A stretch of 20,572 nt of DNA, from positions 1-20,572 of the forward strand of contig JAGKWX010000026.1 of the NCBI GenBank assembly GCA_021151585.1. Direction: 5' to 3'. This document shows positions 13,670-20,572 of the stretch, piece by piece; within the stretch, counting starts at the first letter, position 1; each line of letters begins with the position of its first letter. This stretch comes from Alphaproteobacteria bacterium (GTDB taxonomy: Bacteria; Pseudomonadota; Gammaproteobacteria; JAGOUN01). The notes beneath the pieces are model-generated. The model was not told the DNA's origin. It did not search any database and saw nothing but the letters and a program-made list of their open reading frames with translations. A program made the translations under genes and the position numbers.

Positions 13670-14842
13670 TTAATCCTTTCTCAAATGCTCGGCATGCGCC
13701 AGTGGCGTTGGATATTTCATAACAACCCAGTAACATGAAATCACAAATGTAATCATGGTTGCCGCTTGAATTAAACAAGATACTTCTTCAGTAATCAACG
13801 CAGTCGAAGCAGCCATATAGCCAACCAATAATGAAAACTCACTAATTTGCCCCATACGCACCCCCAGTTCAAAAGACACCGCTTTAGATTCGTTAGCTCC
13901 TCTGAATAGCCAGGAAAAGACAAAAGGTTTCGCTATTAAAGAAATAATAGCCAAAGCTAATGCCGGATACAAAATTTTATCAAGATAACTAATATCAAAA
14001 CTAGCTCCTATAGAAAAGAAAAATAATACCAAGAAAAAATCTCTCAATGGTTTTAAGCTCTCAGCAATATAAAGAGAAATAGGATGCGCAGCGATAGAAA
14101 CACCGGCAATAAAAGCGCCAATCTGAGGTGATAAATGCATCAATTGAGCCAACTCAGCCATGGCTAAACACCAGCCCACTGATAACAAGAAAATATACTC
14201 TTGCACTGTGTCAAAACGCTCTAACAATTTCATCAAAACATAACGCTGGAAAAAATAAGCAATCATCGTTAAGACAGGAAAAGCAATACAAATAATACCA
14301 AAGTCTAGCCAGTCGTTAGAGCCAGGGCTCGCCAATGCCTGCAATACCAGCAAAGCAATAATTGCCAGAATATCTTGCATCAATAAAATACTAATCATTA
14401 ATTCGCCAGTATGTTGATGATGCAAAATCGTGGTTGGCAATAGTTTTAAAGCGATAATTGTACTTGAAAACATCATCGCAATTGCAACGACTATCGCTGC
14501 CATTTGATCATAATGAAATAATAGCATGGTGACATAGCCGCAAGCACCAAAGACCAAAGAACTAACCAAAGCAATCCAGCTAACTTTTTTGAACATCCCC
14601 CATAGATTTTGCGGATGCAAATGCAAACCCAGCAAGAAAAGCAAAAATAATATACCAATATCACCAGTGCTACTCATTAATTCTGTATTATCAACAAAAT
14701 TTAACCCCCAAGGTCCAAAAGCAAGCCCCAAGGCCATGTAAGCAACTAATAAAGATTGTCGCGTGTATAAAGCGGCTGTCGATAAAATAGCGGCACCTGA
14801 AAAAATCAGGAACAGGGTAAAAATAAGAATTTGCGAATCCAT
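13670..14842 (-). CDS. CPA2-family cation:proton antiporter, membrane domain only
   Basis: This 390-aa protein is almost wholly membrane-embedded with about 12 predicted segments and belongs to the KefB/KefC/YbaL-type Na+(K+)/H+ exchanger group. Typical family stretches are YMALGLAFGPWGLNF, GDIGILFLLFLLGLHLHPQNLW, MMFSSTIIALKLL and the ILLMQDILAII motif with the conserved Gln-Asp. FFFSIGASFD also fits. It ends right after the membrane domain (YPTPLAHAEHLRKD). The cytoplasmic RCK/TrkA-N domain that gates Kef channels is absent, so it is more likely a simple antiporter than a glutathione-gated Kef system. The ATG overlaps the stop of a 60-codon ORF (TAATG) and is preceded by GGAGG. It is in the same direction as putA upstream. 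Substrate ion unknown. Confidence 0.85.
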   Translation of the reverse strand: MDSQILIFTLFLIFSGAAILSTAALYTRQSLLVAYMALGLAFGPWGLNFVDNTELMSSTGDIGILFLLFLLGLHLHPQNLWGMFKKVSWIALVSSLVFGACGYVTMLLFHYDQMAAIVVAIAMMFSSTIIALKLLPTTILHHQHTGELMISILLMQDILAIIALLVLQALASPGSNDWLDFGIICIAFPVLTMIAYFFQRYVLMKLLERFDTVQEYIFLLSVGWCLAMAELAQLMHLSPQIGAFIAGVSIAAHPISLYIAESLKPLRDFFLVLFFFSIGASFDISYLDKILYPALALAIISLIAKPFVFSWLFRGANESKAVSFELGVRMGQISEFSLLVGYMAASTALITEEVSCLIQAATMITFVISCYWVVMKYPTPLAHAEHLRKD

Positions 14843-15024
14843 TAATCCTCCAATTTTTCAATTCCACAAGCCCATTCGTATGAACGAAAGCCATCAATCA
14901 CAATATCAACAACTAGCCGAGCAAAGATCGTATAATTATTCGCACTATGCGCCATATCCAACGTCTGGTAATAATATACACGTTGCTCGATCGGCAATAC
15001 TGCCGGAGCACAGCTCGCTTTCAT
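14842..15024 (-). CDS. Possible 60-aa protein coupled to the antiporter
   Basis: I recognise no family. The ORF encodes a 60-residue soluble-looking protein (start MKASCAPAVLPIEQRVYYYQ, end SYEWACGIEKLED) with a hydrophobic stretch IFARLVVDIVIDGF. Two things favour a real gene: its TAA overlaps the antiporter ATG as TAATG, and it fills most of the 250-bp gap after putA. Against it, the ribosome binding site is weak (a GG six bases before the ATG at 15024). Confidence 0.4.
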   Translation of the reverse strand: MKASCAPAVLPIEQRVYYYQTLDMAHSANNYTIFARLVVDIVIDGFRSYEWACGIEKLED

Positions 15025-15092
15025 GTGTATCCAATCTTTCTTTTAATCTATCAACTTACTGAAAACTGCCTTCATCCAACATAAATTTTCCT

Positions 15093-18000
15093 TTACGCAT
15101 CTTCTGATAATGACAATAACGTCGCATTTCCACCTGAGGCTGTGGTGTTAATCGATATCGTTTTTTCAGCACATAAACGTGGCAAATAATGCGGCCCGCC
15201 AGCTTTTGGACCAGTACCAGACAAGCCTTCGCCGCCAAACGGCTGCACACCGACTACAGCACCAACCATATTACGATTGATGTAGACATTGCCAACGCGA
15301 ACTTTCTTGCATAATTCGTCAATCACCTTATTGATACGACTGTGCGCACCAAATGTTAATCCATAACCCGTGCTATTAATTTCTTGTATCGTTTTTTCAA
15401 AATCAGCTTCTTTGAAACGTAAGACATGTAAGATAGGGCCAAATTGTTCGCGCGTTAACTGCTGTAAACTAGATAACTCAAATGCGACTGGCGCGATGAA
15501 TGTCCCTTTATTAAGATCAGTAGAAGTTTCAACTTGATATAATAATTTTGCCTCGCGCTTCATACGATCAATGTGTTCTTGCAATCCTGAACGAGCACTG
15601 TCATTAATCACCGGGCCAACATCCGTTGCAATATCACGGGTATCACCCAGCTGTAATTCTTTCATGGCGCCAATTAACATCGTTATAATTTTGTCAGCGA
15701 CATCTTCTTGAAGATACAAAATTCTTAACGCCGAGCAACGCTGACCTGCACTACCAAAGGCAGAATCAATGACATCAGCAACCACCTGCTCTGGTAACGC
15801 GGAAGAATCCACAATCATAATATTTTGACCACCAGTTTCAGCAATCAATGGAATAATCTCGCCTTCACGAGCCGCAATAGTACGCTGGATGGTTTTTGCC
15901 ACTTCGGTAGATCCAGTAAACATAATACCTTTGACACGCTCATCTGCCGCACATTTATTCCCAATCACCGATCCGCGACCCGGCAATAACTGAATCACTT
16001 CTTGTGGAAATCCAACGGCATGCATTAAGGTGACGGCCTTATAGGCAATTAAGGACGTAGGTTCAGCAGGTTTTGCAATAACAGTATTTCCTGCGACCAA
16101 GGCAGCAACAATTTGCCCAACAAAAATCGCCAATGGAAAGTTCCATGGGCTAATGCATAAAAAGGGACCTCGGCCATGTAATACTAATTGGTTAGATTCA
16201 CCCGTTGGCCCTGGTAACTCAATTGGCATCAAATGTTTTTCCGCTTGATCGGCGTAGTAATAACAAAAATCGACTGCTTCGCGGACTTCCGCTACCGCAT
16301 CAGCAACTGTTTTGCCCGCTTCGACAATCGCCAATGCCATAAATTCTGGCATAGCTTGTTCTAGTGCAGCGCCAAACTTTCGCAATAACTCCGCACGAGC
16401 TTGAACACCCTTCTCATCCCACTCAACAAATGCATATGTTGCATTTTGAATAGCCTGCTCACAATCTTCAATATCGGCATCGATCCTAGAACCAACAATA
16501 TGCTGATTATCCATAGGCGACAATACAGGTCTCGCTGCTTGCTGACAGAGCGCGCCAGGAACAAGCGGACGTGATTCATAATGTTGATTTAAAGCTGGAG
16601 TAATTTTTGTCTGCAACTCTTGCAAGGTTTTATTATCAGCCAAGTTAACACCTCTCGAATTTGAACGATCTTTACCATAAAGATCGATAGGTAAAGGAAT
16701 ATGCGGGTGTCGCTTATTGTCTAACGCAGCAACACGGGCCACAGGATCTTGAATAATGTTTTCGATGGGCTCATGCTCATCGGTTATACGATTGACAAAC
16801 GAACTATTCGCACCATTTTCCAGCAAACGTCGCACTAAATACGCCAACAAATCTTGATGCTTACCAACAGGAGCATAAATACGACAAATACGATTTAAAT
16901 TAGTTGGCCCAACAATTTGATCATACAAGGATCGCCCCATTCCATGCAAACATTGAAACTCATAATCTTCATTATCACCCGCGAGAACATAAATACTAGC
17001 CAGTGTACGCGCATTATGTGTCGCAAATTGTGGGAAAATATGGTCGCGCGCATTGAGCAATTTTTTTGCGCAGGCAAGATACGCGACATCAGTATTATGT
17101 TTCCGGGTATAGACTGGATATTCCTCATACCCCATAGTTTGCGCAAGCTTTACTTCATAATCCCAATACGCGCCTTTAACCAAGCGCACCATCATTTTCT
17201 TTCCACCGCGACGCGCAAGATCAATAAGATAATCAATGACATAAGGTGCACGCTTTTGATAAGCCTGCACTGCTAAACCAAAGCCAGAATAATTTTTTAA
17301 TGTATCCGATAAAAAAACTTTTTCAATAACTTCCAAAGATAATTCTAAACGTGCCGCCTCTTCAGCATCAACAGTTAAACCAATATCATATGACTTAGCT
17401 AACTCTGCGAGCTTGTGTAAACGTGCCGTTAATGTTTGTAGAACTTCCTGACGCTTAGACATATGGTAACGCGGATGCAGCGCTGATAATTTAATCGACA
17501 ACCCCGAACCTTTGACCGGACCGGCATTCTTCGTTGCCTTACCAATAGCATGAATCGCTGTTTCATATTCATTATAGTAGCGCAAAGCATCTTCTTCCGT
17601 ACGCGCGGCTTCACCTAACATATCATAGGAATGCAGATAACCGAGCTTTTCTGCCTCTTCTGCGCGCCGTAGCGCTTCGTCTATCGTTTGGCCTAAGACA
17701 AACTGCTTACCCAAGACCTTCATGCCTTGACGCACAGCTGCACGAATAAACGGTCCGCCGCCTTTTGCCGCCAACATTTTACATGCTTTTGTCAGTATAG
17801 TCGCCTCTTCGGCTTGACGATAAATCTTTCCTGTCAATGCCAGCGACCAAGTAGCCAAATTAACAAATAAAGAATTACTCGAACCCAAATGCTGTTCCCA
17901 GTTTGCACCTCCCAGCTTATCTTCTAGCAACTTATCGGCTGTAGAGGCATCAGGAATACGCAATAAAGCTTCTGCCAAGCACATTAGCGCTATACCTTCT

Positions 18001-18233
18001 TCGCTGGATAAATCATATTCTTGCATAAAAGCATCTATGCCTTTGTCGCTTTTACGAGCAAGACGTACTTTTTCAACCAATGTAAAGGCTTGAGCATGAA
18101 TTTTTGCTTGCTGTTCCGGCGTTAACGAAATTTGGGACAATAAATTATTGACCGCTATTTGCTCAGAGACGTCATAATGCTCTGTTATAGCTTGCTGCTG
18201 AACGGAAGGATGATCCAGATAATCAAGGTTCAT
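15093..18233 (-). CDS. putA: Bifunctional proline dehydrogenase / L-glutamate gamma-semialdehyde dehydrogenase PutA
   Basis: PutA oxidises proline to glutamate in two steps: FAD-dependent proline dehydrogenase, then NAD-dependent semialdehyde dehydrogenase with intermediate channelling. The N-terminal half is the PRODH barrel (KGSGLSIKLSALHPRY, MVRLVKGAYWDYEVKLAQ, FATHNARTLA, FQCLHGMGRSLYDQI). The C-terminal half is the aldehyde dehydrogenase with FLCISPWNFPLAIFVGQ, IMFTGSTEVA, base Glu799 (AETGGQN) and nucleophile Cys833 (GSAGQRCSAL). It ends with the typical TISINTTASGGNATLLSL. At 1046 aa it lacks the ribbon-helix-helix DNA-binding domain at the N-terminus and the extra C-terminal domain of E. 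coli PutA (about 1320 aa), so it should be an enzyme but not its own repressor. AGGAG precedes the ATG at 18233. It is divergent from the terC-family gene. Confidence 0.96.
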   Translation of the reverse strand: MNLDYLDHPSVQQQAITEHYDVSEQIAVNNLLSQISLTPEQQAKIHAQAFTLVEKVRLARKSDKGIDAFMQEYDLSSEEGIALMCLAEALLRIPDASTADKLLEDKLGGANWEQHLGSSNSLFVNLATWSLALTGKIYRQAEEATILTKACKMLAAKGGGPFIRAAVRQGMKVLGKQFVLGQTIDEALRRAEEAEKLGYLHSYDMLGEAARTEEDALRYYNEYETAIHAIGKATKNAGPVKGSGLSIKLSALHPRYHMSKRQEVLQTLTARLHKLAELAKSYDIGLTVDAEEAARLELSLEVIEKVFLSDTLKNYSGFGLAVQAYQKRAPYVIDYLIDLARRGGKKMMVRLVKGAYWDYEVKLAQTMGYEEYPVYTRKHNTDVAYLACAKKLLNARDHIFPQFATHNARTLASIYVLAGDNEDYEFQCLHGMGRSLYDQIVGPTNLNRICRIYAPVGKHQDLLAYLVRRLLENGANSSFVNRITDEHEPIENIIQDPVARVAALDNKRHPHIPLPIDLYGKDRSNSRGVNLADNKTLQELQTKITPALNQHYESRPLVPGALCQQAARPVLSPMDNQHIVGSRIDADIEDCEQAIQNATYAFVEWDEKGVQARAELLRKFGAALEQAMPEFMALAIVEAGKTVADAVAEVREAVDFCYYYADQAEKHLMPIELPGPTGESNQLVLHGRGPFLCISPWNFPLAIFVGQIVAALVAGNTVIAKPAEPTSLIAYKAVTLMHAVGFPQEVIQLLPGRGSVIGNKCAADERVKGIMFTGSTEVAKTIQRTIAAREGEIIPLIAETGGQNIMIVDSSALPEQVVADVIDSAFGSAGQRCSALRILYLQEDVADKIITMLIGAMKELQLGDTRDIATDVGPVINDSARSGLQEHIDRMKREAKLLYQVETSTDLNKGTFIAPVAFELSSLQQLTREQFGPILHVLRFKEADFEKTIQEINSTGYGLTFGAHSRINKVIDELCKKVRVGNVYINRNMVGAVVGVQPFGGEGLSGTGPKAGGPHYLPRLCAEKTISINTTASGGNATLLSLSEDA

Positions 18234-18262
18234 AGGACAGTGCTCCTAAATATGTTATAGAA

Positions 18263-18290
18263 ATCATAACAAAAGCAGGCGAGCATCGCC
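18263..18290 (-). promoter_or_regulatory. putA: putA promoter with dyad over the -35 position
   Basis: On the minus strand an extended -10 (TGTTATGAT, hexamer 18263-18268) lies ~30 bp before the putA ATG. The expected -35 hexamer is poor (TGGCGA). A perfect dyad, GGCGA GCA TCGCC (18278-18290), covers that position and could be an activator or repressor site. Confidence 0.45.
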
Positions 18291-18398
18291 AGCCTTAAGC
18301 AAAAAGACGAATCAGCATACGGCAAGCTTAACTATGCAACATGATTAATTTAGTCTACAATTCTCTAATATTAATATTTATCATTAATCAAATTGAAT

Positions 18399-19094
18399 AT
18401 GCCCTACTTGATGACCCCTGAATTTTGGCTTAGCGTAGTGACACTGAGTTTTTTGGAAATTATTTTAAATGCCGACAACATTGTTTTTATTGTATCCGCT
18501 TCAAGCCGATTACCTAAACATCAACAAGCTTTAGCACGAAGACTAGGGTTACTTGTTGCCGCGGTGTCACGAATTTTATTTTTAAGCGCTTTATTTTTTG
18601 CCACCACGTTAACTCATCCTCTTTTTTATATTGGCTCTTGGCCAATAACTATTAATAACGTTGTATTAATTCTTGGAGGATTATTTCTCATTATTAACCC
18701 AGCGCTAGAAATACGCGCTTGTCATACGCATAAAGAAGAAAAAGAGCGAAAAAATTTTGCAAACTTTACCGCCGTTATAGTACAGATTATGTTTGTTGAT
18801 ATTGTTTTTTCTATCGATAACGTGGTCACCGCGATTGGTATTGCCAAAATATATCTTGCCATGATTAGCGCCATTGTTATTGCAATGATTGTCATGGTGA
18901 TTGCAAGCGATATATTAAGCAAAATTATTGATAAACACCCTAAAATTCGCATCATTGGCTTATGTTATTTAATGTGGATTGGTGGCGTACTGATTGCTCG
19001 CGGCTTAGGCTGTGACGTGAGTAGCGGCTATATCTACTTACCGCTAGCCTTTGTGATATTCACACAGGCCATACTTGGATACACCAAGGTATAA
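18399..19094 (+). CDS. TerC-family integral membrane protein
   Basis: A 231-aa protein with about seven membrane segments, of the TerC/YkoY/Alx-like family. Members have been linked to tellurite resistance and, more recently, to manganese export and metallation of secreted proteins. The two family signature loops with membrane acidic residues are present: LEIILNADNIVFIVSAS near the N-terminus and FVDIVFSIDNVVTAIGIA in the second half, plus LGLLVAAVSRILFLSALFF between. I place the start at ATG 18399; TTG at 18393 and ATG at 18411 are alternatives, and none has a clear ribosome binding site. It lies 3 bp upstream of rnt and is probably co-transcribed with it. The metal substrate cannot be read from sequence. 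Confidence 0.85.
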   Translation: MPYLMTPEFWLSVVTLSFLEIILNADNIVFIVSASSRLPKHQQALARRLGLLVAAVSRILFLSALFFATTLTHPLFYIGSWPITINNVVLILGGLFLIINPALEIRACHTHKEEKERKNFANFTAVIVQIMFVDIVFSIDNVVTAIGIAKIYLAMISAIVIAMIVMVIASDILSKIIDKHPKIRIIGLCYLMWIGGVLIARGLGCDVSSGYIYLPLAFVIFTQAILGYTKV

Positions 19095-19097
19095 TAT

Positions 19098-19700
19098 ATG
19101 AAAGATTTATCACAACGCTTTCGTGGCTTTTATCCTGTTATTATTGATATTGAAACCGCTGGTTTTGATTATAAAAAAAATGCGGTATTAGAATTAGCCG
19201 CCGTAACGATCACAGTAGATGAGCAAGGATTGCTCAAGCCCGATACAACATATGGTTACCATGTCGAACCTTTCGCGAGCGCAACATTTGATGCAGAAGC
19301 ACTAAAATTCACCGGAATTGATCCATACCACCCATTTCGCTTTGCCAAAGCAGAAGCGGATGTTTTACATGATTTATTTAAACATATAAAAGCGCATAAA
19401 AAAGCACACAACTGCAATCGCGCCGTCATGGTTGCACACAACCCAACCTTTGACATGAGCTTTTTGCAAGCAATGATTACACGTTGCGAAATAAAAAAAT
19501 ATCCGTTTCATGCGTTTACAACTTTTGATACTGCAACATTATCTGCTGCAGCTTATGGGCAAACCGTACTAGCAAAAGCCATGGAAAAAGCGGGTATTGA
19601 ATTTGACCAGCAAGAAGCGCATTCTGCAATTTATGATGCCGAGAAAACCGCGGACTTGTTTTGTAAAATCATGAACGAATTTTTCAGGGAAAGATCATGA
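19098..19700 (+). CDS. rnt: Ribonuclease T
   Basis: A DEDDh-family 3'-5' exoribonuclease that trims tRNA 3' ends (CCA turnover) and matures stable RNAs, acting as a dimer. The 200-aa chain matches the E. coli enzyme throughout: LSQRFRGFYPVIIDIETAGF holds the first Asp and Glu, CNRAVMVAHNPTFDMSFLQ the second Asp region, and EAHSAIYDAEKTADLFCKI the His and last Asp. FHAFTTFDTATLSAAAYGQ is also characteristic. It follows the terC-family gene by 3 bp. Its stop codon overlaps an ATG that opens a 16-codon vestigial frame. Confidence 0.95.
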   Translation: MKDLSQRFRGFYPVIIDIETAGFDYKKNAVLELAAVTITVDEQGLLKPDTTYGYHVEPFASATFDAEALKFTGIDPYHPFRFAKAEADVLHDLFKHIKAHKKAHNCNRAVMVAHNPTFDMSFLQAMITRCEIKKYPFHAFTTFDTATLSAAAYGQTVLAKAMEKAGIEFDQQEAHSAIYDAEKTADLFCKIMNEFFRERS

Positions 19701-19747
19701 GCGAAAATATTCGTCTATATACTACATGCTCAATGGAGCATATTTGA
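19697..19747 (+). pseudogene. 16-codon vestige of a gene coupled to rnt
   Basis: ATGA overlaps the rnt stop, and AGGGA lies six bases upstream of the ATG, an excellent ribosome binding site. The frame reads MSENIRLYTTCSMEHI and stops at 19747. This looks like the start of a former downstream operon gene cut by a rearrangement that placed the convergent sulfotransferase-like gene here. E. coli and many relatives have grxD (a glutaredoxin) after rnt. The IRLYTT stretch could be a thioredoxin-fold first strand, but there is too little sequence to say. Confidence 0.4.
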
Positions 19748-20567
19748 ATGCTCGCATAACTTCTTTATCTAGCTGAGCGTTAATCCAATGTATATCATCA
19801 GGCAATAGTTTATTACGCCACAACTCATTTATATAAAAATCACAATAATATTGATTATCCTTTAAAGCTTGATCACTTGTTTTGGTTGAGCGAGATATGT
19901 TTTCAAAATTGTTCAAACACAAACCTAAATGGGAAAATATATTTCGCACTACCTTTTCAGGATACGCCAAGAGATCTTCGTAAGTGAGCGACAACACAGA
20001 ATACTCTTTGGCTAACTCCAAATAAGCGCCATTTTTTTTATTCCACAACTCAATCGGAGTTTTCAACGTATCACAACCTTCATTAAACACAGTAAACCAA
20101 GGCTCTCGTAGAAATTGCTGAAAAGTTAGCTGCGAGTATTTATCCCAACAAGTAAATCGTTTGAATTTCAGTCGACTGAATAACCTCATCATTCTTATAC
20201 GAAACTTTCCAGGAACAATGGGATTACCGCTCGCCTCTTGCGTTAACACTTGCTGACGAGCAGCAATCACATTATAAGGGCGCTTGTGCAACGACAGAAG
20301 CCAAGAATAAGGATTTTTAGTCAAAGTGATAATAAGAATTTCTTCCTTTTTTATCCCTAAGGTTTTTAAAAAAGATGACTCAATATATCGATGCTTCCAG
20401 CCAAGTAGTTGAATATTATCTTGAGTAGAAATAATTTCCCCCAAGGGTGAAGGAACATATTGCAACTTTTGCCGATCTTTCTCTGGCAAATATTTTAAAT
20501 TCAGCAACAACAATTGCTCAAGATAATTGGTACCAGTATTACGTTCGCCATATATTTTTAACATCAT
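19722..20567 (-). CDS. Sulfotransferase-like protein
   Basis: A 281-aa cytosolic-looking protein with features of PAPS-dependent sulfotransferases. The N-terminal strand and P-loop-like motif (LKIYGERNTGTNYLEQLLL) fits the 5'-phosphosulfate-binding loop. A second conserved region (ILIITLTKNPYSWLLSLHKR, about 78-97) fits the 3'-phosphate-binding motif. SVLSLTYEDLLAYPEKVVRNIFSHLG is the usual YEDL...P...I..FLG stretch of the family. It would transfer sulfate to a glycan or other acceptor, which cannot be identified. Two tandem ATGs (20567, 20564) open the frame only five bases from the window edge, so upstream extension cannot be excluded. It converges on rnt and overlaps its vestigial partner, suggesting an acquired gene. 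Confidence 0.68.
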   Translation of the reverse strand: MMLKIYGERNTGTNYLEQLLLLNLKYLPEKDRQKLQYVPSPLGEIISTQDNIQLLGWKHRYIESSFLKTLGIKKEEILIITLTKNPYSWLLSLHKRPYNVIAARQQVLTQEASGNPIVPGKFRIRMMRLFSRLKFKRFTCWDKYSQLTFQQFLREPWFTVFNEGCDTLKTPIELWNKKNGAYLELAKEYSVLSLTYEDLLAYPEKVVRNIFSHLGLCLNNFENISRSTKTSDQALKDNQYYCDFYINELWRNKLLPDDIHWINAQLDKEVMRAFKYAPLSM

Positions 20568-20572
20568 AATAT

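Overview
The window reads as an AT-rich gammaproteobacterial chromosome segment with an accessory overlay. The core genes (mreBCD-yhdP, holC, valS, putA, a terC-family gene, rnt) match the gammaproteobacterial versions in sequence and partly in order. The insertion-sequence debris and the truncated AAA-ATPase/PD-(D/E)XK gene resemble host-associated Legionellales/Coxiellales-type genomes. That lineage guess is inference; no rRNA or other decisive marker is present.

Layout. (1) 1-2300 is mobile-element territory. A nearly complete IS630-family element with ~35-bp inverted repeats has a transposase split by a one-base frame difference at an A7 run. It has landed inside a PD-(D/E)XK-domain gene, of which only the C-terminal half is present here. 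Next comes the C-terminal remnant of an IS6-family transposase with one candidate terminal repeat; it abuts the 3' end of yhdP. (2) 2279-8291, minus strand, is the cell-shape operon mreB-mreC-mreD followed directly by yhdP. The maf and rng genes that lie between mreD and yhdP in E. coli are absent. (3) 8370-10530 holds three minus-strand genes for small exported proteins. They share promoter layout, ribosome binding site and signal peptide (79 bp identical between two of them), and two share a terminator, but their mature parts are unrelated. The third sits between holC and valS, a pair that is normally adjacent. (4) 10762-13581 is valS, with an in-frame insert carrying a GC-rich palindrome. 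(5) 13670-18233, minus strand, holds putA without a DNA-binding domain, a possible 60-codon ORF, and a membrane-only CPA2 cation/proton antiporter. (6) 18399-19700, plus strand, is a terC-family gene plus rnt. rnt is followed by a 16-codon vestige of a coupled gene and then a convergent sulfotransferase-like gene at the window edge.

How the genes fit together. MreBCD positions elongation-phase wall synthesis. YhdP is an AsmA-like envelope-spanning lipid-transport protein. HolC and ValS are housekeeping. PutA degrades proline to glutamate. The most unusual feature is the leader-sharing family of secreted proteins, which looks like an expandable set in which a constant expression/secretion front end is attached to changing mature chains. 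The proteins match no family I recognise.
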